Assembly (NCBI GenBank): GCA_937871415.1
Contig: CALMQD010000390.1
Span: 1-5,770 of the forward strand
Reading direction: 5' to 3'
Origin: an uncultured Phycisphaerales bacterium
Lineage (GTDB): Bacteria > Planctomycetota > Phycisphaerae > Phycisphaerales > UBA1924
Length of the DNA stretch: 5,770 nucleotides
Shown here in pieces: positions 1 through 5,770 of this stretch. The position numbers were made by a program, and so were the translations under genes. Below the pieces are notes generated by a model. It ran no database searches, was not told where the DNA came from, and worked only from the letters and a program-made list of their open reading frames with translations. Each line of letters starts with the position of its first letter. Within the stretch, counting starts at the first letter, position 1.

Positions 1-129
1 GGCACCCGCGTCGTGGTGCCGGGCGCGGGGTTCAGCCCGCGCGGGCGTGATTACATTCGCATCGCCCTGACCGTCGACGTCGAACGCATGAAGGAAACCG
101 TGCGGCGTCTGGCCCGGCTCAAGCACTGA
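1..129 (+). CDS. Pyridoxal-phosphate aminotransferase, class I/II, C-terminal end (partial)
   Basis: Only the last 42 codons and the TGA stop are in the window; the frame is open to the left edge. The peptide begins GTRVVVPGAGFSPRGRDYIR and continues with IALTVDVERMKETVRRLARL. This resembles the end of fold-type I aminotransferases such as LL-diaminopimelate or aspartate aminotransferases. In that family a 'PG.GFG..G..Y.RIAL' strand carries the arginine that contacts the substrate alpha-carboxylate (here the R of DYIRIAL), followed by a final amphipathic helix ('ER..E...R'). The enzyme would transfer an amino group between an amino acid and a 2-oxo acid in the cytoplasm. The substrate cannot be told from this fragment. 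The next gene, tpx, starts 13 bases downstream on the same strand, so the two are probably co-transcribed, with no obvious metabolic link. Confidence 0.75.
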   Translation, partial: GTRVVVPGAGFSPRGRDYIRIALTVDVERMKETVRRLARLKH

Positions 130-132
130 TAC

Positions 133-136
133 GGAG
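133..136 (+). promoter_or_regulatory. Ribosome binding site of tpx (GGAG)
   Basis: GGAG lies six bases before the ATG at 143, within the 13-base gap after the aminotransferase stop. It decides the start of tpx. It supports translation from the first ATG, and so the presence of the N-terminal export signal. The internal ATG at 281, which would give a nearly cytoplasmic-length Tpx, has no comparable purine-rich stretch before it. Confidence 0.6.
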
Positions 137-142
137 TCATAC

Positions 143-772
143 ATGACGACGAATAGCCGTCGGCCTTCGCTTTGGGGCGCCCTGCGACCGACCCTGGTAG
201 CGGGCTCACTGCTCGCCTGCGTGTCCTCTTGCGCCGAGCACGGCGCCCGCGACACAGTTGCCCGCACCAACATCGTGACGATGCGCGGCAAGCCGCTGAC
301 GCTGGTCGGCACGCCCGTACAGGTCGGCGATGTTGCGCCGGACGTGCGCCTGGTCGCCAACGACATGAGCGACAAACGCCTCTCGGACTATCGGGGGAAG
401 GTCGTCATTTTGTCGGCGGTGCCGTCGCTCGACACCAGCGTGTGCGACAAGGAGACGCGGACCTTCAACGAAAAGGCGGCGGAACTCCCGGGCGACGTCG
501 TCGTGCTGACGGTGTCGATGGACCTGCCTTTTGCACAGCGTCGGTGGTGCGGCGCGGCGGGCATCGAACGGGTCGTCACGCTCTCCGATTTCAAGTACCG
601 CGAGGCCGGCGATCGTTTGGGCCTGCGCATCCAGGAGAATCAGCTCCTCACCCGCGCCGTCATGGTCATCGACCAGCGGGGCGTCATCCGCTTCCTGGAA
701 ATCGTTCCCGACGTCTCCGGCGAGCCGGACTATGACGCCGTGCTGAACGCGGCCAAGGCGCTGCGGGGCTGA
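143..772 (+). CDS. tpx: Thiol peroxidase (atypical 2-Cys peroxiredoxin), predicted exported lipoprotein
   Basis: Reduces hydrogen peroxide and organic, especially alkyl, hydroperoxides using a peroxidatic and a resolving cysteine, which form an intramolecular disulphide normally reduced by a thioredoxin-like protein. The Tpx fold occupies about residues 43-207. The peroxidatic site is PSLDTSVC (Thr98, Cys101) and the resolving site is FAQRRWCGAAG (Cys136). Arg171 in LLTRAVMVID matches the active-site arginine of the family, and the end EPDYDAVLNAAKAL is typical. E. coli Tpx is 168 residues; this protein has about 40 more, all at the N-terminus. These form a signal-like segment: basic start (Arg6, Arg7), hydrophobic LVAGSLLACV, then a VSSC lipobox with Cys30 as the likely lipidated residue (LLAC with Cys26 is a weaker alternative). 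NSRRPSL resembles a Tat motif but lacks its usual Phe. The GGAG before this ATG supports the start. The enzyme family is nearly certain; lipoprotein export is inferred. Confidence 0.93.
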   Translation: MTTNSRRPSLWGALRPTLVAGSLLACVSSCAEHGARDTVARTNIVTMRGKPLTLVGTPVQVGDVAPDVRLVANDMSDKRLSDYRGKVVILSAVPSLDTSVCDKETRTFNEKAAELPGDVVVLTVSMDLPFAQRRWCGAAGIERVVTLSDFKYREAGDRLGLRIQENQLLTRAVMVIDQRGVIRFLEIVPDVSGEPDYDAVLNAAKALRG

Positions 773-794
773 CGGTTCGATCCGGAGGGCTTGC
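773..794. other. Short convergent intergenic gap between tpx and polA
   Basis: These 22 bases separate the tpx stop (TGA, 770-772) from the polA stop (TAG, read on the - strand at 797-795). I see no GC-rich hairpin followed by a T-run in either direction. The best inverted match is only three base pairs (CGG...CCG). Transcription from the two sides must therefore end inside the opposing genes, by Rho, or by a structure I cannot recognise. Confidence 0.6.
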
Positions 795-3700
795 CTACTT
801 CCCGTCGAACCAGTTCTCGGCGATCGATGCGTCGACGCGGATGGGAACGCGCAGGTTCAGGCCGGCGCCGTCCGGGGGGGTCCAGGTCTCGGCCGCGTGT
901 TCCATCCGGTGAACGACGTAGGCCCTCGCCTGCTCGCCGACCTCGCGCGGACACTCGAAGACGAGTTCGTCGTGGATCTGCAGGAGCATGCGCAGCCCCG
1001 ACGGCGGTGCGATTGCCGGCGCGGGCGCCTTGGGCTTTGTCGCGGCCTTGGGGCCTCCGGCGCCGGCGCTCGACGCGCTCCGGCGCAGGTCCCGGAAGAT
1101 CTCGACCATCGCGAGCTTGATGAGGTCGGCCGCGGAGCCCTGAACCACGGTGTTGATGGCTGTGCGCTCGGCCAGGGACCGGCGCGCGGGGATCGTCGAG
1201 TGGATCTCCGGGATGGCGCGCCGGCGTCCGAGCATGGTCTCGACGTACCCCAGGCGCTGCGCCTGATCGATGCACTCCTGCAGGAACGTCGTGATGCCCG
1301 AGAAACGGCGCTTGTACCCGTCGATGATCTCGGAGGCCTGGGTGTTGCTCACGCCCAGGCGGCGTGCCAGGCCGAACGGCGTGATGCCGTAGACGATGCC
1401 GAAGTTCACCATCTTGGCTGCGGAGCGCTGCTGCTTGGTCACCTTGTCGGCGGCGACGCCGGCGATCTGTGCAGCAACCGTCGTGTGGATGTCTTCCCCC
1501 TGGAGGAAGGCCTCGATCAGCGCCGGGTCCTTCGAGAGGTGGGCCAGCAGACGCAGTTCGATCTGCGAGTAGTCGGCGCTCACGAGCACGTGACCCGGGT
1601 CGGCGACGAACGCGCGGCGGATCTCCCGACCCACCTCCGTGCGGATCGGGATGTTCTGGAGGTTCGGATCGCTCGACGCCAGGCGGCCCGTCACCGCGAC
1701 CGTCTGATTGAACGACGAGTGCACGCGCCCCGTGCGCGGGTTGATCGCCTCGGCGAGGGCGACCAGGTAGGTGCTCACGAGCTTGGTCAGCTCGCGGTAC
1801 TCCACGATCAGGGAGGGAATATTCGTGCCGATCTCCGGGTCCTGCGCGAGGGTCTCCAGCACTTCGGCATCGGTGGAATAGCCGGTCTTGATGCGTTTGA
1901 TCGGCTTGAGCCCGAGCCCCGGCCCCGAGCCGACCGGATCCTCCGGGTCGTACGCGGTCTCGGGCTTGTTGAAGAGCGCGCCCGCCAGTTGTCGCGGCGA
2001 GTCCGGGTTGAACGTGCGCCCCAGGCGCTGCTTCGACTCCTCGTCGATCTGCCGGCGCAGGTCTGCGATGCGTTCGAGCAGTCGATTGCGCTGGCGATCG
2101 AGTTCACCCCGGTCGACCCGCACGCCGTTGTGCTCCAGTTCCGCGAGCACCTCGACGAGCGGCATCTCGAGGCGTTCGAAGAGGTCGATGAGCCCCATCG
2201 CACGCAGCTGCGGCAGCATGACCTGCCGGAGCTGGAGCGCCACATCGGCGTCCTCCGCCGCGTACTGCGTCGCGGCTTCCAGCGGGACCGTGTCGAACGT
2301 CCGTTGCTCCTTGCCGCTGCCGATCAGGTCTTTGATCGAGATGTTCGTGCGCCCGAGCAGGGCCATGCTCAGCGCGTCGAGCGAATGGCTCGAGCGCGTC
2401 GCGTCGATGAGATAGGACGCGATCATCGAGTCGAAGACAGACGACCGCCCGGACCCGGCGCCCGAGGGACCGCGCTCGCCGGATTGAAAGCCGGCGACAC
2501 CGATGCCGACCTGTCGCAGAACGAGCGAATCGAACTTGAGGTTGTGCCCGCACTTGGGAACCGACGGGTCCTCCAGGATGTCTTTGAGCAGACCAACGAC
2601 GGTGGCCTCGTCCATGTGCCGCGCCGAATCCGGCGACCGGACCGGCACGTACACCCCGGCGCCCGGGCGGATACTCAGGCAGACGCCGCACAACCGGCAG
2701 GCCAGCGGCGAGAGTCCCGTGGTTTCGGTATCGATCGCCAGCGCCGCGTCGGGGTTTTCTTTGATCACGCGTCGGACTTCATCCAGATAAGAAACCAGCG
2801 CCTCGCGTGACGTGATGGCGGTGTACTCGCCCGACTGAGGCCGGATGTCGCCGACCAGCGCCGCGGACGCAACGCCCGATGGGCCGCTTGCTCCAAGATC
2901 AAAGAGCGTCATGAAACCGGTCGGCGCATCCGTCGATCCCGCTCGTGGTTTGCCCGCGTTGGTTGACGGACCCGCGCTTGCCGCCGGAGTCGTTGGGCTC
3001 GCACGCCCGGCGCCCGCCGAAGGCGCGTGGGCCGGGTCTTCACCCATGAGCGCCCGCACCTCGTCCTGGTACCGGTTGAAACCCAGCTCCTTCAGCACCG
3101 GGATCAACTCGGCGAGGCGGATGCGGGAACTCGCGGCGGATTCCAAGTCGAACTCCACCGGCACATCGTGGCGCAGTGTGACGAGCCGGCGGGAGAGGTG
3201 GAGCGGTGCGCGGTCCGCGGCCGCCGCTGCGAGGCGCTCGCCCATTTTGCCCTTGATCTTCCCCGCGGCCGCGGCGTCGAGAACCCCATCGAGCGACCCA
3301 TGCTCGCTCACGAGTTTCGCCGCGGTCTTGGGACCGACACCCTCCACCCCCGGAACGTTGTCGACGTTGTCGCCCATGAGCGCGAGCATGTCGATGACCT
3401 GCGCGGGCGTCAGCCCGGTGTCGGCCTTGAGCGTCTCCTGCGTAAACACTTCGTCGGTGTGAATGTCGTAGAGCTCGACCCCGGCGCCGTTGTGCTTCCG
3501 CAGGAGCTGCTTGAGGTCCTTGTCCTTGCTGATGATGCGGATGCGCAGATCCGGGTGCGATCTGGCGAGACGGTCAACCAGGGCCGCGGCGCAGTCGTCG
3601 GCTTCGAACCCTTCCGCGCCGATGACCGGAACGCCCAGACGCTCCAGGGTTTTCAGGCAGCGATCGACCTGCACGCCGAGGTCTTCGGGCGGGGGCGGCC

Positions 3701-4049
3701 GGTGCGCCTTGTAGTCCGGGTACAACTGCGACCGGAACGTGCCACGGTCACCCGACACGTCCAGCACGACCGCCACGTACTCGGGCGCGAAGCACCCGGG
3801 GCGCGGGTTGGGCTTGAGCGCTGACCCGGGCGCCACCCCGCCGATCCTGCCCTCGCCGCGGAGCAGTTTCAGGAGCATGCCGAGGAAGCCGAAAGTCAGG
3901 TTCGTGGGCTCCTTGGTCACCGGGCTCGACATCGGCGTGCGGATCGCGTGGTACGCGCGGAAGAACTGCGCGTACCCGTCGATGAGATACAGCGTCGGCG
4001 GGTGGGGCGCGGTGAATGACCGTTGATCGGCGGGCGTAGGTTCCGGCAC
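795..4049 (-). CDS. polA: DNA polymerase I with 5' nuclease, 3'-5' proofreading and polymerase domains
   Basis: Fills repair gaps and removes RNA primers from Okazaki fragments. Numbering is from the GTG at 4049 (1084 residues; E. coli has 928). The 5' nuclease (about 20-330) keeps Asp24, Asp97, Glu149, Asp151, Asp152, Asp176, Asp178, Asp227 and Asp230, plus a helix-hairpin-helix (GVEGVGPKTA). An Ala/Pro/Ser/Gly linker follows (about 336-410). The 3'-5' exonuclease has all three motifs: DTE (Asp440, Glu442), NLKFD (Asn503, Asp507) and YAAED (Tyr596, Asp600), so proofreading should be active. The polymerase has motif A DYSQIELR (Asp826, Glu831), motif B (Arg875, Lys879, Phe883, Tyr887) and motif C QIHDE (His1026, Asp1027). 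The C-terminus AENWFDGK is family-like. Flexible insertions occur in every domain. A longer form could start at a GTG at 4139, overlapping the kinase gene, but its extra 30 residues look non-family and Pro/Arg-rich. The chosen start has no Shine-Dalgarno sequence; a -10-like TACACT lies just upstream. Confidence 0.97.
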   Translation of the reverse strand: MPEPTPADQRSFTAPHPPTLYLIDGYAQFFRAYHAIRTPMSSPVTKEPTNLTFGFLGMLLKLLRGEGRIGGVAPGSALKPNPRPGCFAPEYVAVVLDVSGDRGTFRSQLYPDYKAHRPPPPEDLGVQVDRCLKTLERLGVPVIGAEGFEADDCAAALVDRLARSHPDLRIRIISKDKDLKQLLRKHNGAGVELYDIHTDEVFTQETLKADTGLTPAQVIDMLALMGDNVDNVPGVEGVGPKTAAKLVSEHGSLDGVLDAAAAGKIKGKMGERLAAAAADRAPLHLSRRLVTLRHDVPVEFDLESAASSRIRLAELIPVLKELGFNRYQDEVRALMGEDPAHAPSAGAGRASPTTPAASAGPSTNAGKPRAGSTDAPTGFMTLFDLGASGPSGVASAALVGDIRPQSGEYTAITSREALVSYLDEVRRVIKENPDAALAIDTETTGLSPLACRLCGVCLSIRPGAGVYVPVRSPDSARHMDEATVVGLLKDILEDPSVPKCGHNLKFDSLVLRQVGIGVAGFQSGERGPSGAGSGRSSVFDSMIASYLIDATRSSHSLDALSMALLGRTNISIKDLIGSGKEQRTFDTVPLEAATQYAAEDADVALQLRQVMLPQLRAMGLIDLFERLEMPLVEVLAELEHNGVRVDRGELDRQRNRLLERIADLRRQIDEESKQRLGRTFNPDSPRQLAGALFNKPETAYDPEDPVGSGPGLGLKPIKRIKTGYSTDAEVLETLAQDPEIGTNIPSLIVEYRELTKLVSTYLVALAEAINPRTGRVHSSFNQTVAVTGRLASSDPNLQNIPIRTEVGREIRRAFVADPGHVLVSADYSQIELRLLAHLSKDPALIEAFLQGEDIHTTVAAQIAGVAADKVTKQQRSAAKMVNFGIVYGITPFGLARRLGVSNTQASEIIDGYKRRFSGITTFLQECIDQAQRLGYVETMLGRRRAIPEIHSTIPARRSLAERTAINTVVQGSAADLIKLAMVEIFRDLRRSASSAGAGGPKAATKPKAPAPAIAPPSGLRMLLQIHDELVFECPREVGEQARAYVVHRMEHAAETWTPPDGAGLNLRVPIRVDASIAENWFDGK

Positions 4050-4085
4050 GGGCCCAGTGTAGATGATCCCGCGGGCGACCGGCAG
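4050..4085 (-). promoter_or_regulatory. Candidate polA promoter, possibly leaderless
   Basis: On the - strand, TACACT (4061-4056) matches the -10 consensus at four of six positions, including the three most conserved. It is followed by six bases (GGGCCC) and then the GTG at 4049. That spacing would place the transcription start at the start codon itself. An 18-base spacer upstream is CTGCCG (4085-4080), only a 3/6 match to a -35 box. TACACT stands out in otherwise GC-rich sequence, and no Shine-Dalgarno sequence precedes the GTG. This is inferred from pattern and spacing alone. Confidence 0.35.
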
Positions 4086-4104
4086 CCGGGCGTGGCGCCG
4101 GGGT

Positions 4105-5770
4105 TCAGGCCGCGGGACGGCGGGCGCGGGTGTACTCACCCCGGAACGCGCGCGAGCACAGGGCGATGAGCTGCGACCTGTCGATCGGCTTGGTGGTGTA
4201 GTCGTCGCAGCCTGCGCTGATGCACTTCTCGCGATCGCTGCTCATCGCGTGCGCAGTGAGCGCGATGATCGGCAGCGCGCACCCACGATCGCGCAGCCAC
4301 CGGGCCGTGCTGTACCCGTCGAACTCCGGCATCTGCATGTCCATCAGGATGACGTGGAACGGCGACGGGTCGAGCAGGCGCGGCCCGTTGTCATCCGGCG
4401 CCGTCAGGCGTTCGAGCACGCCGTGCCCGTTCTCAACGATCACCACCTCCGCGCCGGCCCGCTGGAGGTGGAAGGCGATGAGCCGCTGGTTGTCCTTGCC
4501 GTCCTCCGCGAGCAGCACCCGGCACCCACCCAGCGGCGGCCCGCCGCCGGAAGCCGCGACGGCCTGCGGGGGCTCGTGAGACGTTCCCGTCTTGACGGGC
4601 GACTCCATCGACGGCTCCACGCTCAGCGAGAGCGTCATGGACGTTCCCCGCCCCAGGGCGCTCGACACGCGGATCTCGCCGCCGAGCATCCCGGCGAGTC
4701 GCTGGCTGATCCGCAGCCCCAGCCCGGTGCCGCCGAACCGCCGGGCCATGGACGTGTCCGCCTGCTCGAACGCACCGAAAAGCCGCGAGACCTGCTCGGG
4801 CGTCATGCCGATGCCGGTGTCCACGATCTCGAAGTTCACCCGGACGCGGCCGTCCTCCGCGGGTTCGCCCCACCCCCGCACGCGGACCGACCCCGACTCC
4901 GTGAACTTCACCGCGTTGCCGATCAGGTTGATCAGGATCTGGCGGAGCCGGACGGGGTCGGTGAGCACCGCGGCGGGCAGAGAGGGCTCGACGCGGCACT
5001 CCAGCGCGATGCCCTTATCGCGGGCCCGCACCTGGAGCAGGTCGCAGGTGTCGACCGCCAGGGCTCCCGGGGAGCAGGGCATCTGCTCGATGCTCATCTT
5101 GCCCGCTTCGATCTTCGAGAGGTCCAGGATGTCGTTGATGATCGCCAGCAGGTTGTGCCCGTGACGCTTGATCGTCCGGATGGCGTCGATGCGGCTGTCG
5201 CGGAACGTCGGCGTGTCCCCGAACTCCTCCAGGAGGTCCGCGAAGCCGAGGATCGCTGTCATCGGTGTGCGGATCTCGTGGCTCATGTTCGCGAGAAACT
5301 CGCTCTTGGCCTGGTTGGCGACTTCGGCGCGTTGTCGAGCGGCGAGGATCTCCTTTTCGGCCGCCTTGCGGTCCGAGATGTCCCGGAGGAACGCGTTGAA
5401 CGTCGACACCCCGTGGGCAACGGCGTGCGTGATGGACAGTTCGATCGTGATGTGCCGACCGTCCTTCCGGACCGCGCGGGCCTCGACCCGGCGGTTGAGC
5501 ATGGTGTGGAGCCCGGTGCTCTTGAAGCGTGCCAGGCCGTCGGCGTGCGCTCTGCGCTGATCGACCGGGATGATCAGATCGGCGAGGCATCGCCCCATCG
5601 CCTCTTCCCTTGAGTAGCCGAACGTGTGCGCCGCCTGCGTGTTCCACTCGGTGACGCGCCCGTCCTCGTCGATCGCGACGACCGCATCGAGCGCCGTGTC
5701 GATGACCAGGCGCGTACGGGCCTCGCTCAAGGAAAGACCTCGCATCGCGTGGCGACGACGACTCTGCACC
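4105..5770 (-). CDS. PAS-domain hybrid sensor histidine kinase/response regulator (partial, N-terminus beyond window)
   Basis: Senses a signal through PAS, autophosphorylates on histidine and passes the phosphate to its own receiver. Residues are counted from a GTG at 5769, which may not be the true start because the frame stays open to the edge. One PAS domain spans about 15-135 (VIDTALDAVVAIDEDGRVTEWN, ending FLRDISDRKAAE). A short helix leads to HisKA with H-box NMSHEIRTPM (His164). HATPase_c has N-box Asn281 and Asn285, G1 DTGIGM (Asp317), F-box LFGAFEQ and G2 FGGTGLGL (345-352). After a Gly/Pro linker (about 385-415), the receiver (416-545) has Glu422, Asp423, phospho-acceptor Asp477 (LMDMQMP), Thr505 and Lys527. 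The visible part has no membrane segment and no Hpt or DNA-binding domain, so signalling probably passes through a separate Hpt protein or feeds back on the kinase. An ATG at 5745 is another possible start but has no Shine-Dalgarno sequence. The polA start lies 55 bases downstream. Confidence 0.93.
   Translation of the reverse strand, partial: VQSRRRHAMRGLSLSEARTRLVIDTALDAVVAIDEDGRVTEWNTQAAHTFGYSREEAMGRCLADLIIPVDQRRAHADGLARFKSTGLHTMLNRRVEARAVRKDGRHITIELSITHAVAHGVSTFNAFLRDISDRKAAEKEILAARQRAEVANQAKSEFLANMSHEIRTPMTAILGFADLLEEFGDTPTFRDSRIDAIRTIKRHGHNLLAIINDILDLSKIEAGKMSIEQMPCSPGALAVDTCDLLQVRARDKGIALECRVEPSLPAAVLTDPVRLRQILINLIGNAVKFTESGSVRVRGWGEPAEDGRVRVNFEIVDTGIGMTPEQVSRLFGAFEQADTSMARRFGGTGLGLRISQRLAGMLGGEIRVSSALGRGTSMTLSLSVEPSMESPVKTGTSHEPPQAVAASGGGPPLGGCRVLLAEDGKDNQRLIAFHLQRAGAEVVIVENGHGVLERLTAPDDNGPRLLDPSPFHVILMDMQMPEFDGYSTARWLRDRGCALPIIALTAHAMSSDREKCISAGCDDYTTKPIDRSQLIALCSRAFRGEYTRARRPAA

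Noticed and set aside
172..735. Overlapping + strand frame of 187 codons inside tpx
   Set aside because: It is a frame-shifted reading of tpx with an Arg/Gly/Ala-rich product and no ribosome binding site. The tpx frame carries all peroxiredoxin motifs.
281..772. Internal ATG of tpx (Met47) as a start giving a cytoplasmic protein
   Set aside because: It lacks a ribosome binding site and would cut away the first beta strand that normally precedes RGKPLTLVG. The ATG at 143 has a well-spaced GGAG.
773..794. Intrinsic terminator between tpx and polA
   Set aside because: The only inverted match is three base pairs and no T-run follows in either direction.
874..880. Run of seven G (C on the coding strand) near the 3' end of polA as a possible frameshift site
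   Set aside because: The frame continues correctly into the conserved C-terminal strand and the AENW ending, so there is no sign of a frameshift or of a need for slippage.
897..2810. Very long open frame (637 codons) on the + strand opposite polA
   Set aside because: It is antisense to the conserved polymerase and exonuclease domains. Its product is Arg/Asp/Leu/Gly-rich with no recognisable fold, as expected from strong G/C third-position bias on the opposite strand.
4063..5613. Long open frame (516 codons) on the + strand opposite the sensor kinase
   Set aside because: It mirrors the kinase codons. Its product is rich in Arg, His, Asp and Val without known motifs, while the - strand shows an unbroken PAS-HisKA-HATPase-REC protein.
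1..5770. CRISPR array, tRNA, insertion sequence, phage or defence island
   Set aside because: I saw no regularly spaced repeats, no tRNA-like cloverleaf and no transposase or integrase motifs. All long stretches are accounted for by the four ordinary genes, so I do not claim a new system here.

Overview
This is a GC-rich bacterial window with tightly packed genes. It holds four genes: the 3' end of an aminotransferase gene, a complete thiol peroxidase gene with an export signal, a complete DNA polymerase I gene, and most of a hybrid sensor kinase gene. The base composition, the long Ala/Pro/Gly/Ser-rich insertions in Pol I and the general style of its N-terminus would fit a planctomycete of the Phycisphaerae type. 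That placement is an impression from sequence style only, since no rRNA or other marker gene is present.

Layout. On the + strand, bases 1-129 are the last 42 codons of a fold-type I PLP aminotransferase. After 13 bases carrying a GGAG ribosome binding site comes tpx (143-772). It encodes a 209-residue atypical 2-Cys peroxiredoxin whose first 30 residues look like a lipoprotein signal, with a twin-arginine-like stretch. The other two genes are on the - strand. polA ends at 795, tail to tail with tpx and only 22 bases away. It starts most plausibly at a GTG at 4049, or less plausibly at a GTG at 4139. Upstream of it, the sensor kinase gene ends at 4105 and runs off the right edge of the window.

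Function. Pol I keeps every catalytic residue I could check in its 5' nuclease, 3'-5' proofreading and polymerase domains, so it should be a full three-activity repair and Okazaki-processing enzyme. It is about 155 residues longer than the E. coli enzyme because of flexible insertions in each domain and a long linker. The kinase has the order PAS, HisKA, HATPase_c, receiver, with all phosphorelay residues intact. Its partner is not in the window. The four genes do not form one evident pathway. The aminotransferase and tpx may share a transcript. The kinase and polA are co-directional, but polA has a candidate promoter of its own in the 55-base gap.

I found no mobile element, CRISPR array, RNA gene or convincing new multi-gene system. 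The points most worth a second look are the exported thiol peroxidase, the inserted segments of Pol I (especially one directly before polymerase motif C), and a possible leaderless start for polA.
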